From CAADGL01 sp964643885 (GTDB taxonomy: Bacteria > Planctomycetota > Phycisphaerae > UBA1845 > Fen-1342): 64,000 nt of DNA. Under the pieces are notes generated by a model, which was given only the letters and a program-made list of their open reading frames with translations, had not been told where the DNA came from and searched no databases. The stretch is from the NCBI GenBank assembly GCA_964643885.1, contig CAZXUI010000012.1:1-64000 (forward strand), in the 5' to 3' direction. Shown piece after piece: positions 44,334 to 53,473 of this stretch. Numbering within the stretch: position 1 is the stretch's first letter; each line of letters starts with the position of its first letter. The position numbers were made by a program, and so were the translations under genes.

Positions 44334-45347
44334 ATGCATCAGACGCAGAGGCCGGTGCCTCGATCAGCGGCGAACCGGCTGGGATTGGACTATCGGCAGG
44401 TCCCGCCGCGGCGGCTGAATGTGCCGATCGTCGACATCCACACGCACGTATACGACCTGGAATCAGCGGCGGTGTTCATGGAGGTCGCCGAGCTCTATGG
44501 CGTTCGCAAGGTCGTCTCGATGTCACCGGTCGACGCGGTGGAGCCGCTGCGGGAGCGGTACGGCGAGCGTCTCGACTTCATCGCGATTCCGCGCTGGCAG
44601 GATATGAAGGCGGACGAGGCATTCCGGGCGAGGTGGATGGAGGACCTGACGCGTTTCCGCGAGCTGGGGGCGCGCCTCTGCAAGTTTTGGATGGCGCCGC
44701 CGATGCGCGAGCGGCACGGCTGGACCTTGCAGCACGAGTTCGTGCGGCCGGTGATCGACCACGCCCTGGCGGCGGGCTATCAGTTCATGGTGCACATCGC
44801 CGACCCGAGCGTGTGGTGGAAGGAAGGCGGCAAGTACGCGGACACGGCCCGGTTCGGGACCAAGCGCGAGCAGTACGACGCGTATGAGTGGTTCCTGGAG
44901 CACGTCTCGCCGCGGCTGGTGGTCGGGGCGCACATGGGCGGGTCGATCGAGGAGTGCGACTGGCTTCAGACACTGCTCGACCGGCACGAGAATCTCGTGT
45001 TCGACAGCAGCGCCACGAAGTGGATCGTGCGCGAGGTGGCGTGGCAGCCGCAGCGGGTGCGCGAGCTGATCACGCGCAATCCGGGGCGGTTCCTGTTCGG
45101 GTCGGACGTGGTGGCCAGCTCCAAGTACAACGATTTCGATCACTACGCCAGCCGGTACTGGGCGCATCTGCACATGTGGGAAACGTCGTACGAGGGGGAG
45201 AGCCCGATCGAGGATCCGGATGCGCCGGACCCGCCGCGGCTGGCGGGGGTGAATCTGCCGGACGAGGTGTTGCGGCGGTTCTACGTGGAGAATGCAGTCG
45301 CGTGGGGGTTTGTGGAGAGGCCGCCCGTCGCGAGTGCGATGAGATAG
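44334..45347 (+). CDS. Amidohydrolase (PF04909-type metal-dependent hydrolase)
   Basis: About 337 residues of a TIM-barrel amidohydrolase. IVDIHTHVYD carries the HxH metal motif, and HIADPSVWW, VVGAHMGGSIEE (second His) and FLFGSDVV (Asp) complete the active-site pattern seen in the 2-pyrone-4,6-dicarboxylate/decarboxylase-like group. The substrate is unknown. An in-frame ATG at 44262 lies upstream, but the ATG at 44334 gives a family-like N-terminus. It is divergent from the histidine kinase gene. Confidence 0.85.
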   Translation: MHQTQRPVPRSAANRLGLDYRQVPPRRLNVPIVDIHTHVYDLESAAVFMEVAELYGVRKVVSMSPVDAVEPLRERYGERLDFIAIPRWQDMKADEAFRARWMEDLTRFRELGARLCKFWMAPPMRERHGWTLQHEFVRPVIDHALAAGYQFMVHIADPSVWWKEGGKYADTARFGTKREQYDAYEWFLEHVSPRLVVGAHMGGSIEECDWLQTLLDRHENLVFDSSATKWIVREVAWQPQRVRELITRNPGRFLFGSDVVASSKYNDFDHYASRYWAHLHMWETSYEGESPIEDPDAPDPPRLAGVNLPDEVLRRFYVENAVAWGFVERPPVASAMR

Positions 45348-45453
45348 CGGGCTTTCCGGCGGACAGCAGCCTGCCCACACCTGCGGCGAGGGCATGCCAC
45401 CGAGCCGGGCGGGGCGCGTGCAGGCGCGCGCGAGAGCGGTTAGAAATCCCGCC

Positions 45454-46467
45454 ATGAATCTGCGATTCCTGATCCTCAGGGCGGCACGCGGCGCGGCCGC
45501 GACGGCTGCGGCCTGCATTGTGTCGCTGGCCTGTGGCTGCGCGACATTCGGCCCGCCGGGTGTATTCGAGCGGGTCATCCGCGAAGAACTCGTCTACGCC
45601 GAGCGGGCCGGCGGCCCGCTGCTGATGACCGTCTATCGGCCGCCGACGCCGGGCGAGATCGCCCAAGCCGACCAGGCCACGCCCGGATTCGCGCCGGTTC
45701 CGCGGCCGATGGTTCTCCTTTTCCACGGCGGGGCGTTCTACAGCGGCAGCCGCGAGGAGCTGGCCGGGCTGGGCGAGGCACTGGCGCGGCAGGGATTCGT
45801 CGCGGCGAGCGTCTCCTACCGTCTCGCGCCCGAGCACCCGTTCCCGGCCGCGGTTCAGGACGCCTTCGCGGCGGTTCGATACCTGCGAAGCCGGGCGGGC
45901 TCGCTGGGTGGCGATCCGTACCGGATGGCGGCGATGGGCCTGTCGGCCGGCGGATACCTGGCCCAGTTCGTCGGCTACTGCGACAACCCGGACGAGCTTT
46001 TCGCCGGGCCGCGAGGGGCCTACGAGCCGAGCCCCTGCTGCGGAGACCCACGGATCGAGCCGCGGGTGCAGGCGGTCATCACGGTCTATGGTCCGTGCGA
46101 GCTGGGATACAACCTGGAGCGGGCGTGGCCGTGGGCCCGCCGGGCGGCCGAGCAGTTCGTCGGCTGCAAGCGCGATGAGGACCCGGAGCTGTGGGCACTG
46201 GCCTCGCCGATCACGCATATCGACAGCTCGGCGGCGGTCACGCTCAGCATTCACGGGCGGCGTGACACGGTGGTGGGCTTCGAGCAGACGCAGCGGCTGG
46301 CGCAGCGGCTGGAGCGGTTCGGCGTGCCGCACGCGGTCGTAAGTGTTCCGGCCGGCCATGGTTGGGGGTATTCCTTCGGCTCGAAGGACTCGTATGCGAT
46401 GCTGCCGGCGGTGACGAGCTTCCTGGTGCGGACGCTCGAGTGCGAGCATTCCGAGGCGGTGCGTTAG
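45454..46467 (+). CDS. Exported alpha/beta hydrolase (BD-FAE/HSL-like esterase)
   Basis: A 337-residue esterase-type hydrolase. The N-terminus (MNLRFLILRAARGAA then CIVSLACGCATFG) is a signal peptide with a possible but atypical lipobox near LACGC. FHGGAFYSGS is the oxyanion-hole HGG motif, MGLSAGGYLAQ holds the nucleophile Ser in GxSxG, and the RRDTVV Asp and PAGHGWG His complete the triad. The fold is complete. It acts outside the cytoplasm on an ester or similar bond; whether on polysaccharide esters is not shown. Confidence 0.88.
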   Translation: MNLRFLILRAARGAAATAAACIVSLACGCATFGPPGVFERVIREELVYAERAGGPLLMTVYRPPTPGEIAQADQATPGFAPVPRPMVLLFHGGAFYSGSREELAGLGEALARQGFVAASVSYRLAPEHPFPAAVQDAFAAVRYLRSRAGSLGGDPYRMAAMGLSAGGYLAQFVGYCDNPDELFAGPRGAYEPSPCCGDPRIEPRVQAVITVYGPCELGYNLERAWPWARRAAEQFVGCKRDEDPELWALASPITHIDSSAAVTLSIHGRRDTVVGFEQTQRLAQRLERFGVPHAVVSVPAGHGWGYSFGSKDSYAMLPAVTSFLVRTLECEHSEAVR

Positions 46468-46522
46468 CGGACGTGCTCGCGTCAATCATTGAAAAACGTC
46501 CCGAAAAATATCCCTCTCGCGG

Positions 46523-46551
46523 GTGCATCGAGCGACGGCCCCCGCTATACT
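46523..46551 (+). promoter_or_regulatory. Promoter-like motif GTGCAT-N17-TATACT, metalloprotease 1
   Basis: GTGCAT (46523-46528) and TATACT (46546-46551) are separated by 17 bp, 151 bp before the start codon. The same hexamers with the same spacing precede the paralogous gene (49581-49609) at nearly the same distance, which supports a real, duplicated promoter. The -35 is a poor match to TTGACA, so an alternative sigma factor is possible. Confidence 0.55.
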
Positions 46552-46702
46552 TCGCCTTGTCCGGCAGAGCGTCTCCACCTGCTGATTCGCCCTTATCGCA
46601 GTCCGTTCCGGGGTACGGCCGGTCGTCCGACAGACTTTAGTGAGTTACGCTCTGCCTGCGAGCCACAGCTTCTGATTTATTCAGGAATAGAGGAGGATGC
46701 GG

Positions 46703-49441
46703 ATGCGCAAGCTGCTCGGGAGCTTGAGTGGTGCCGTCGTCGCGCTGCTGCTGTCGGCGGCGGCGATGGCCGGGGAACCGAACGTGCTGCCATTGGCGGC
46801 CGAACAACTGCTGGTCGACTATCCCGGCGCGCGGGTACAGCTCTACGCCGACCAGCCGATCATCTTCTACGGCGCGCCGATGGTTGGGGGCCAGACGCCC
46901 GAGGAAGCGGCGGAACTGTGGCTGACGAACTACGGGGCGGCGTTCGGCGTCGAGCCGCTGGAGCTGGAGCTGATTTTCAGCGGTGAGATCGGCCAGGGCC
47001 GCTTCACCGTGTTCGGCTATCAGCAGTACCTGGGCGGCCTGCCGGTCGAATACGGCATCGGCCGCATCCTGGTGAACAACGACATCGGCAACCAGGTGGT
47101 CTACGCGGCCGGCCGGTTCGCGCCGCTGCCGGCGGGGGGGCTGGCGGCGGTTTCGGTTCACGCGGACGCGGCGGTCAAGTCCGTCTCGTCGCTGCCGGAG
47201 TACGCGCATCTGCCGGTCTGGTCCGATGCGGAGCTGGCGGTGTTCGCGGGCGAGGATGAACGCTCGTCGGCTGCGGTGGTGTGGAAGTTCGTGGGCGAAG
47301 AGCCGGACCTGAACCAGCGCGAGAAGTACACGTTCTTCGTGGACGCGGCCAGCGGCGCGCTGCGGCACGTGCGCAACGACGTCGTGCACACGGACGTCAA
47401 CGGCAACGTCCGCGGCTACGCGACGCCGGGCACGCTACCGGACATTCCGAGCAATCCGCCGGTGCTGCTGCCGATGCCGGAGATTCGCGTGAGCATCACC
47501 GGCGGCAACAATGCCTACTCGAACCGAGACGGCACGTACACGATTCCGCACGGCGGCACGACGACCGTGACGGTGACGACGAGAGTCGGACCGTCGGTCG
47601 GCGACGGGCGCTGGGTGTGGGTCGACGACCAGGCGGCGGCGGAGATGTCGCTGAGCCAGAACGGCCTGCCGCCCGGCCCGATCGATCTGACGTTCAACGT
47701 CGCGCCGTCGCAGTTCACGACGGCGCAGGTAAACGCGTTCGTGAACACGAACCTGATTCACAACTACTTCAAGGACCGCGCGCCGGCGTTCACGGGGCTG
47801 GACACGTCGCTGCGGGCGAACGTGAACCTGTCGCAGACGTGCAACGCGTTCTATGACGGCGGCTCGATCAACTTCTTCGCGGCCGGCGGCGGCTGCAACA
47901 ACACGTCGTACAGTTCCGTCGTGGCGCATGAGTACGGCCACCACATCGTCAACCGCCTGGGCCTGGCCCAGGGCGCGTTCGGCGAGGGCTACAGCGACAC
48001 GTGCTCGATGTTGCTCTATGACGACGACATCATCGGCCGCAACTTCTTCACGAGCGGCGGTTTCGTCCGCGACCCGGACGGCGAGAACGTGCAGTACCCG
48101 TGCCCGCAGTCGGGCGTGCACTACTGCGGCCAGATTCTGGGCGGCGTGGTGTGGACGATGCGCGAGAACTTCGGCACGAAGTACGGCGCGGCGGGGCTGG
48201 ACCTGATGCGGCAGCTCCACGTCGACTGGTCGCTGATCACGCTGGGCGGGCAGGGCAACAACTCGGCCCACCCGACGACGGCGATCGAATACCTGACCGT
48301 CAACGACGACGACGGCAACCTGGGCAACGGAACGCCGGACTACGATCAGATCTGCGACGCCTTCGGCGGGCACAGCATCGACTGCCCCGAGGTGAACCTG
48401 GTCGACTTCCAGTATCCGAACGGCCAGCCGGCCAGCGTCTCGCCGACGCAGTCGACGAATATCCGCGTGCTGATCGTGCCGGTCAGCGGCCAGCCGGTCG
48501 ACAACTCGGCCCAGTTCTTCATCAGCGTCAACGGCGGCCCGTTCAACAGCGCGCAGATCATCCGCGTCGCGGCGAACGAGTACGACGCGGTGATTCCGCC
48601 GCTGACCTGCGGCAGCGCGATCAACTACTACCTCCAGGTCGACGTGGAGGGCGGCGGGCAGGAGACGGATCCGTCGAATGCGCCGGCCGCGTCCTTCTCG
48701 ACGATCAGCGCCAACGGGCTGATCACCGTGCTCGACGACGCGTTCGAGAGCGACCTGGGCTGGTCGGGCGTCGCCGCGGGCGACGATGCGACTACCGGCC
48801 GCTGGACGCGGAACGTTCCGCAGGCCACGGCCGCCCAGCCCGGCTCGGATCATTCGCCCAGCGGGACGATGTGCTGGGTGACGGACTACCGCGCCGGCAG
48901 CTCGATCGGCGAGTTCGACGTCGACAACGGCAGCACGACGCTGACCAGCCCGGCCCTCGATCTGGCCGGCCTGAGCGGTGTGAAAATCAGCTACTGGCGC
49001 TGGTACTCGAACACGCAGGGCGCCTCGCCGAACGCGGACATCTTCGTGGTGGACGTGAGCAACGACGGCGGCGGCTCCTGGACGCGGGTCGAGACCGTCG
49101 GCCCGACCGGCCCGGAGACCAACGGCGGCTGGTTCCAGCACGAATTCCCGGTGGAAGACTTCGTCTCGCTCTCGTCCGACGTCCGCGTGCGCTTCATCGC
49201 TTCGGACCTCGGCTCGGGCTCGATCGTCGAGGCGGCGGTGGATGACTTCCTGGTCATCGCCCCGGATTGCAGCCAGACGGGCTGTGCCGGTGACGTCGAC
49301 GGCGACGGCGACACGGACTTCGACGACCTGGTCACGCTGCTGGCGGCGTACGGCGTCGGCAACGGCGGCGACCTCGACGGTGACAACGACACCGATTTCG
49401 ACGACCTCGTGACGCTGCTGGGCGACTACGGCTGCCAGTAG
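46703..49441 (+). CDS. Secreted zinc metalloprotease (HEYGH) with dockerin-type C-terminus, paralogue 1
   Basis: A 912-residue exported protease. GAGGAGG overlaps an ATG at 46697 and lies 6 nt before ATG 46703, which is taken as the start. The signal peptide is MRKLLGSLSGAVVALLLS. A FTP-like propeptide (about 30-230) precedes the gluzincin catalytic domain with HEYGH (409-413) and the third ligand Glu428 in GAFGEGYSD, as in fungalysin/thermolysin-type enzymes. Later come an Ig-like module, a jelly-roll module (ISYWRWYSNT) and two dockerin-like motifs (GDVDGDGDTDFDDLVTLLAA, GDLDGDNDTDFDDLVTLLGD) ending in GCQ. The next gene is a close paralogue. Confidence 0.9.
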   Translation: MRKLLGSLSGAVVALLLSAAAMAGEPNVLPLAAEQLLVDYPGARVQLYADQPIIFYGAPMVGGQTPEEAAELWLTNYGAAFGVEPLELELIFSGEIGQGRFTVFGYQQYLGGLPVEYGIGRILVNNDIGNQVVYAAGRFAPLPAGGLAAVSVHADAAVKSVSSLPEYAHLPVWSDAELAVFAGEDERSSAAVVWKFVGEEPDLNQREKYTFFVDAASGALRHVRNDVVHTDVNGNVRGYATPGTLPDIPSNPPVLLPMPEIRVSITGGNNAYSNRDGTYTIPHGGTTTVTVTTRVGPSVGDGRWVWVDDQAAAEMSLSQNGLPPGPIDLTFNVAPSQFTTAQVNAFVNTNLIHNYFKDRAPAFTGLDTSLRANVNLSQTCNAFYDGGSINFFAAGGGCNNTSYSSVVAHEYGHHIVNRLGLAQGAFGEGYSDTCSMLLYDDDIIGRNFFTSGGFVRDPDGENVQYPCPQSGVHYCGQILGGVVWTMRENFGTKYGAAGLDLMRQLHVDWSLITLGGQGNNSAHPTTAIEYLTVNDDDGNLGNGTPDYDQICDAFGGHSIDCPEVNLVDFQYPNGQPASVSPTQSTNIRVLIVPVSGQPVDNSAQFFISVNGGPFNSAQIIRVAANEYDAVIPPLTCGSAINYYLQVDVEGGGQETDPSNAPAASFSTISANGLITVLDDAFESDLGWSGVAAGDDATTGRWTRNVPQATAAQPGSDHSPSGTMCWVTDYRAGSSIGEFDVDNGSTTLTSPALDLAGLSGVKISYWRWYSNTQGASPNADIFVVDVSNDGGGSWTRVETVGPTGPETNGGWFQHEFPVEDFVSLSSDVRVRFIASDLGSGSIVEAAVDDFLVIAPDCSQTGCAGDVDGDGDTDFDDLVTLLAAYGVGNGGDLDGDNDTDFDDLVTLLGDYGCQ

Positions 49442-49496
49442 GCGTCGCGTCCGCCCGCCGTCGCGGGCAGGTGCCTGACACCTGAGACGTAATCCC

Positions 49497-49536
49497 GCGG
49501 GGCTGCCGGTGACCGCCGGCGGCCCCGCCACTTTTT
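49497..49536 (+). terminator. Intrinsic terminator after metalloprotease 1
   Basis: GCGGGGC and GCCGG (49497-49509) pair with CCGGC and GCCCCGC (49516-49528) around a 6-nt loop. TTTTT follows at 49532-49536. It lies 56 bp past the stop, between the two paralogues, implying separate transcripts. Confidence 0.8.
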
Positions 49537-49580
49537 CGGACGCTGCCGGGCCGGCCGGCCGATTCCGGCCGGTTCGGGGC

Positions 49581-49609
49581 GTGCATCGGCCGGGCGACCC
49601 GGCTATACT
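49581..49609 (+). promoter_or_regulatory. Promoter-like motif GTGCAT-N17-TATACT, metalloprotease 2
   Basis: GTGCAT (49581-49586) and TATACT (49604-49609) with a 17-bp spacer, 149 bp before the start codon at 49759. It matches the motif upstream of the first paralogue in sequence, spacing and leader length. Confidence 0.55.
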
Positions 49610-49758
49610 GAATCTGGCAGTCGTCGGATTTCCTGCCCCTTCCGCTGGTTTCCGCGCACCCTCCGGTGTCGCGTCGGCCGGCAAAAAGAATCGCGACTGA
49701 TACACCTTAGGGCTTTGGCGAGCCAGCCGAGACGAGCGACACTCAAGGAGAGACGTTG

Positions 49759-52506
49759 ATGCGACACTTACCGCGCGGGCTAATGGCGACCACACTGACC
49801 CTTGCACTCGGGCTCGGTGCTGCGGCCGCCTCCGATTCCGTGAACCCCCTGCCGCTGGCGGCCGAGCAACTGCTGGCGGACTTTCCGGGCGTTCAGGTTC
49901 AGCTTCTGGACGGCCGGCCGCTGGCGTTCTACGGGTCGCCGATGAACGCCGGGCAGACTGCGGACGAGGCGGCGGCGCTGTGGCTGACGAATTACGGCGC
50001 GGCGTTCGGCGTGGGCGAGCTCGAGCTGGCGCCGAGCTTCTCCGGCGAGGCGGGCCAGGGGCGCTTCACCGTGTTCGGCTACAACCAGTTCATCGAGGGC
50101 GTGCCGGTCGAGTACGGCATCGCCCGCGTGCTGGTGAACAACGACCTGGCCAACTCGGTCGTGTACGTGGCCGGGCGGCTGGCGATGCCGCCGGCTGAAG
50201 GCTTCGCCCCGATTCAGATTCACGCGGAGGACGCGATCCAGTCGGTCGCGGCGCTGCCTGAGTATCAGCATCTGCCGCTCTGGTCGGATGCCGAGCTGGC
50301 GGTCTTCGCGGGCGAATCGGAGCCGGCACCGGCGGCGCTGACGTGGAAGTTCGTCGGTGAGCAGCCGGACCTGGAGCACCGCGAGAAGTACACGTTTTTC
50401 GTGAATGCCGCCTCAGGCGGGCTGGTCCACGTTCGCAACGAGGTCGTGCACACAGACGTTCAGGGCACCGTGAAGGGCTACGGCTCGCCGGGCCTGCTGC
50501 CGGATATGGCCAGCAACCCGCCGGTGCTGATGTCGATCCCCGAAATCCGCGTGCGGATCACGGGTGGCAACCAGGCCTACGCGGACCGCGACGGCAACTT
50601 CACGATCACCAACGCGGGCACGACGGCCGTGACGGTGACGACCAAGCTCGGGCCGCAGAGCGGCGACGGGCGCTGGGTGTGGATCGACGACCAGGCGTCG
50701 ACGGAGCTGTCGCTGAGCCTGAACGGCACGCCGCCGGGCCCGTTCGATTTCGTCTTCAACACGACGCCGTCGCAGTATCCGACGGCGCAGGTGAACGCGT
50801 TCATTCACGGGATGCACATCCACAACTACTTCAAGGACCGCGCGCCGGCGTTCACGGGCCTGGACACGTCGCTGCGGGCGAACGTGAACCTGAATCAGAC
50901 CTGCAACGCGTTCTACGACGGAAGCTCGATCAACTTCTTCCGGGCGGGCGGCGGCTGCAACAACACGGCGTACACGACGGTCGTGGCGCACGAGTACGGC
51001 CACCACATCGTCAATCGCCTGTTCCTCTCGCAGGGTGCGTTCGGCGAGGGCTACAGCGACGTGTGCGCGATGCTGCTGTATGACGACCCGATCATCGCCC
51101 GCTTCTTCACGACCTCCGGCGGCTACATCCGCTACCCGGATGCGGCCAACGTGCAGTACCCCTGCCCGCAGTCGGGCTCGCACTATTGCGGCCAGATTCT
51201 GGGCGGCGTGTGGTGGACGCTGCGAGAGAACTACGACACCAAGTACGGTGCGGCCGGGCTGGCCCTGGCGCAGCAGCTCCACGTGGACTGGTCGCTGATC
51301 ACGATCGGCGGAATCGGGGCGAACTCGGCCCATCCGCAGACGGCGATCGAGGTGCTGACGATCAATGACACGGACGGCAACCTGGCCAACGGGACGCCGG
51401 ATTACGAGGAGATCTGCCACGCGTTCGGCGGGCACAGCATCGACTGCCCGGAGGTGACGCTGGTCACGTGGGAATACCCGAACGGCCTGCCGACGGTGCT
51501 CTCGCCGACGGATCCGACGGCGATCGACGTCAACATCGTCCCGGTCGGCGACGCGCCGGTGCCCAGCACGGCGGCCATCTGGTACAGCGTCAACGGCGGC
51601 GCGTTCGTTTCCAGCGCGATGAGCCACAGCGGCGGGAACGCCTACGTGGCGACCATCCCCGCGCAGACCTGCGGCGACACGGTCGAGTTCTACTTCGCGG
51701 TCGACACCATCAGCGGCCAGACGCCGACCGACCCGGAGACGGCGCCGGCGCTGGCCTACCAGGCCCGCTCGGCGATCGCGCTGGTGACCGTGCTGGATGA
51801 TGATTTCGAGACGGACCTCGGCTGGTCCGATGCGGCGCCGGACGACGACGCGACCGGCGGACGCTGGATGCGCGGCGATCCGCAGCCGACGGCCGCTCAG
51901 CCGGGCGACGACCACACCGAGGGCGGCACCCTGTGCTGGGTGACCGACTGGCGTGCGGGTCTGGCGATCGGCGCCAACGACGTCGACAACGGCAAGACCA
52001 CGCTGACCAGCCCGACGCTGGATGTCTCGACGGCGCCGGCCGCGGAGATCAGCTACTGGCGCTGGTACTCGAACGACGCCAGCTTCGGCCCGAACGAGGA
52101 CGTCTTCGAGGTCGACGTGAGCAACGACGACGGCACGACGTGGACGAATGTGGAGACGGTCGGGCCGGCGGGCGAGGGCACGTCGGGCGGCTGGTTCTTC
52201 AGTCGCTTCCGCGTCTCGGATTTCGTGACGCCGACGGCGACCGTGAAGGTCCGCTTCGTCGCGTCGGATTACGGCGTCGAGTCGATCGTCGAGGCCGCGG
52301 TGGATGACGTTCAGGTCGTGGGCGTCGACTGCGGCGCGACCGGTTGCGACGGCGACGTCGACGGCGACGGCGACACGGACTTCAACGACCTGGTCGCGTT
52401 GCTGGCGTCGTACGGCATCAATGCCGGCGGCGACCTGGACAACGACGGCGACACCGACTTCAACGACCTGGTGACGCTGCTCGGCGACTACGGCTGCCAG
52501 CCGTAG
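49759..52506 (+). CDS. Secreted zinc metalloprotease (HEYGH) with dockerin-type C-terminus, paralogue 2
   Basis: A 915-residue paralogue of the preceding gene with the same domain order. AAGGAG lies 8 nt before ATG 49759. The signal peptide (MRHLPRGLMATTLTLALGLG) differs, but the propeptide and catalytic domain are near-identical over long stretches, for example NYFKDRAPAFTGLDTSLRAN. Active-site residues are HEYGH at 411-415 and Glu430 in GAFGEGYSD. The C-terminus carries GDVDGDGDTDFNDLVALLAS and DLDNDGDTDFNDLVTLLGDY and ends GCQP. The extra variation lies mainly in the C-terminal Ig/jelly-roll part. It probably arose by tandem duplication including the promoter. Confidence 0.9.
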   Translation: MRHLPRGLMATTLTLALGLGAAAASDSVNPLPLAAEQLLADFPGVQVQLLDGRPLAFYGSPMNAGQTADEAAALWLTNYGAAFGVGELELAPSFSGEAGQGRFTVFGYNQFIEGVPVEYGIARVLVNNDLANSVVYVAGRLAMPPAEGFAPIQIHAEDAIQSVAALPEYQHLPLWSDAELAVFAGESEPAPAALTWKFVGEQPDLEHREKYTFFVNAASGGLVHVRNEVVHTDVQGTVKGYGSPGLLPDMASNPPVLMSIPEIRVRITGGNQAYADRDGNFTITNAGTTAVTVTTKLGPQSGDGRWVWIDDQASTELSLSLNGTPPGPFDFVFNTTPSQYPTAQVNAFIHGMHIHNYFKDRAPAFTGLDTSLRANVNLNQTCNAFYDGSSINFFRAGGGCNNTAYTTVVAHEYGHHIVNRLFLSQGAFGEGYSDVCAMLLYDDPIIARFFTTSGGYIRYPDAANVQYPCPQSGSHYCGQILGGVWWTLRENYDTKYGAAGLALAQQLHVDWSLITIGGIGANSAHPQTAIEVLTINDTDGNLANGTPDYEEICHAFGGHSIDCPEVTLVTWEYPNGLPTVLSPTDPTAIDVNIVPVGDAPVPSTAAIWYSVNGGAFVSSAMSHSGGNAYVATIPAQTCGDTVEFYFAVDTISGQTPTDPETAPALAYQARSAIALVTVLDDDFETDLGWSDAAPDDDATGGRWMRGDPQPTAAQPGDDHTEGGTLCWVTDWRAGLAIGANDVDNGKTTLTSPTLDVSTAPAAEISYWRWYSNDASFGPNEDVFEVDVSNDDGTTWTNVETVGPAGEGTSGGWFFSRFRVSDFVTPTATVKVRFVASDYGVESIVEAAVDDVQVVGVDCGATGCDGDVDGDGDTDFNDLVALLASYGINAGGDLDNDGDTDFNDLVTLLGDYGCQP

Positions 52507-52585
52507 CGAGATGACGACCCGGCCGCGGATCGCCCGAGGATCGGCGGCGATTCGGGGCCGGCGAAGTGTCGCAGAACAAGACGGG

Positions 52586-52621
52586 GCCGCCTCGGACTAT
52601 CCGGGGCGGCCTCGTGCTTTT
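52586..52621 (+). terminator. Intrinsic terminator after metalloprotease 2
   Basis: An 11-bp stem: GCCGCCTCGGA (from 52587) pairs with TCCGGGGCGGC (to 52610), with one G-T pair and a 3-nt loop. CTCGTGCTTTT follows, ending at 52621. It is 80 bp past the stop of the second paralogue. Confidence 0.7.
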
Positions 52622-52879
52622 GTCGGCGGACGCCGTCGGCCGCAACGTCTATCCCTCACTGACGGCGCGCCGTCACCTGGGCGTTCCTACCCCCCTGCCG
52701 TCGCTTTCCCCGACGACTTCTTCGGCCCGTGCCGACGGTCGGCCGACGCGGGCTGAGCTCGCGTGTCGAAACGGAACGCCGGGCGTTTCGGGTGGCCCGG
52801 CGGGGGCGGCCCGGCGGCCTGGCGGCCTGGCGGAGCGCGAGGCGGATCGTAAGTGGTTTTATTTCTGGCGGTTAAATGA

Positions 52880-52907
52880 GAAAGGCCGGCTCGATGGCCG
52901 GCCTTTC
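52880..52907. terminator. Symmetrical 11-bp-stem hairpin, possible bidirectional terminator
   Basis: GAAAGGCCGGC (52880-52890) is perfectly complementary to GCCGGCCTTTC (52897-52907) across a 6-nt loop, with short A and T tracts within the stem. The surrounding 52622-53142 holds no credible gene. Confidence 0.6.
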
Positions 52908-53142
52908 CCCGGTAAATAGTCCGTGCTTCCTTCCTTTCGGCTCCCTAGAAAGGAATGGACTGCGGCACCACCGTCTTTCGGCTCCCCAGCAAAAACACGG
53001 AGGTATACGCCACTAGACTATAGGTCCGCGGCTTGGCCGATTTCCAGTCCGGCCGCGCAAATTTCGCAGATTTTCGCAACCGGTTTCGCATAAACCACTT
53101 GCGCCACGTTAACCGTCGCGCGGGCGGACGGGATTGCACGAT

Positions 53143-53216
53143 CGCGCCCGGAGGGACTCGAACCCCCGACCGTCGGATTAGAAATCCGATGCTCTATCCT
53201 GCTGAGCTACGGGCGC
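53143..53216 (-). tRNA. tRNA-Arg (anticodon UCU)
   Basis: A complete cloverleaf on the minus strand: acceptor GCGCCCG/CGGGCGC, D-arm GCTCAGCAGGATAGAGC, anticodon arm TCGGA-TTTCTAA-TCCGA with anticodon TCT, and T-arm GGGGG-TTCGAGT-CCCTC. The 3' CCA is not encoded in the DNA. It reads AGA/AGG arginine codons, which are rare in this GC-rich genome. Confidence 0.93.
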
Positions 53217-53274
53217 CGGGTTATGCCGCGCGGCCGGCGCGGGGGCCGGTCGTCGGGCCGTACGTATCATCCTA

Positions 53275-53349
53275 CCCCGGCTTCGCGTCCAGTGGCTATC
53301 CCCGGCTTCGCGTCCAGTGGCTATCCCCGGCTTCGCGTCCAGTGGCTAC
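53275..53349. repeat. Three tandem copies of a 25-bp repeat
   Basis: CCCCGGCTTCGCGTCCAGTG plus GCTAT is repeated exactly at 53275-53299, 53300-53324 and 53325-53349, with only the last base of the third copy changed. It lies 58 bp from the tRNA-Arg 5' side and codes for nothing recognisable. Confidence 0.85.
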
Positions 53350-53473
53350 GTCCGGCTGTGTCGCCACACTATTGAGGCCTGCGCGGCCGGGGAAGCGCGC
53401 GACGAGGAGTCGTCAGGCCCCGGTGCTGAGCCGGTGAGGTTGTGAGGCTTTCCGGCGCAGATGCGGGCGCGGG

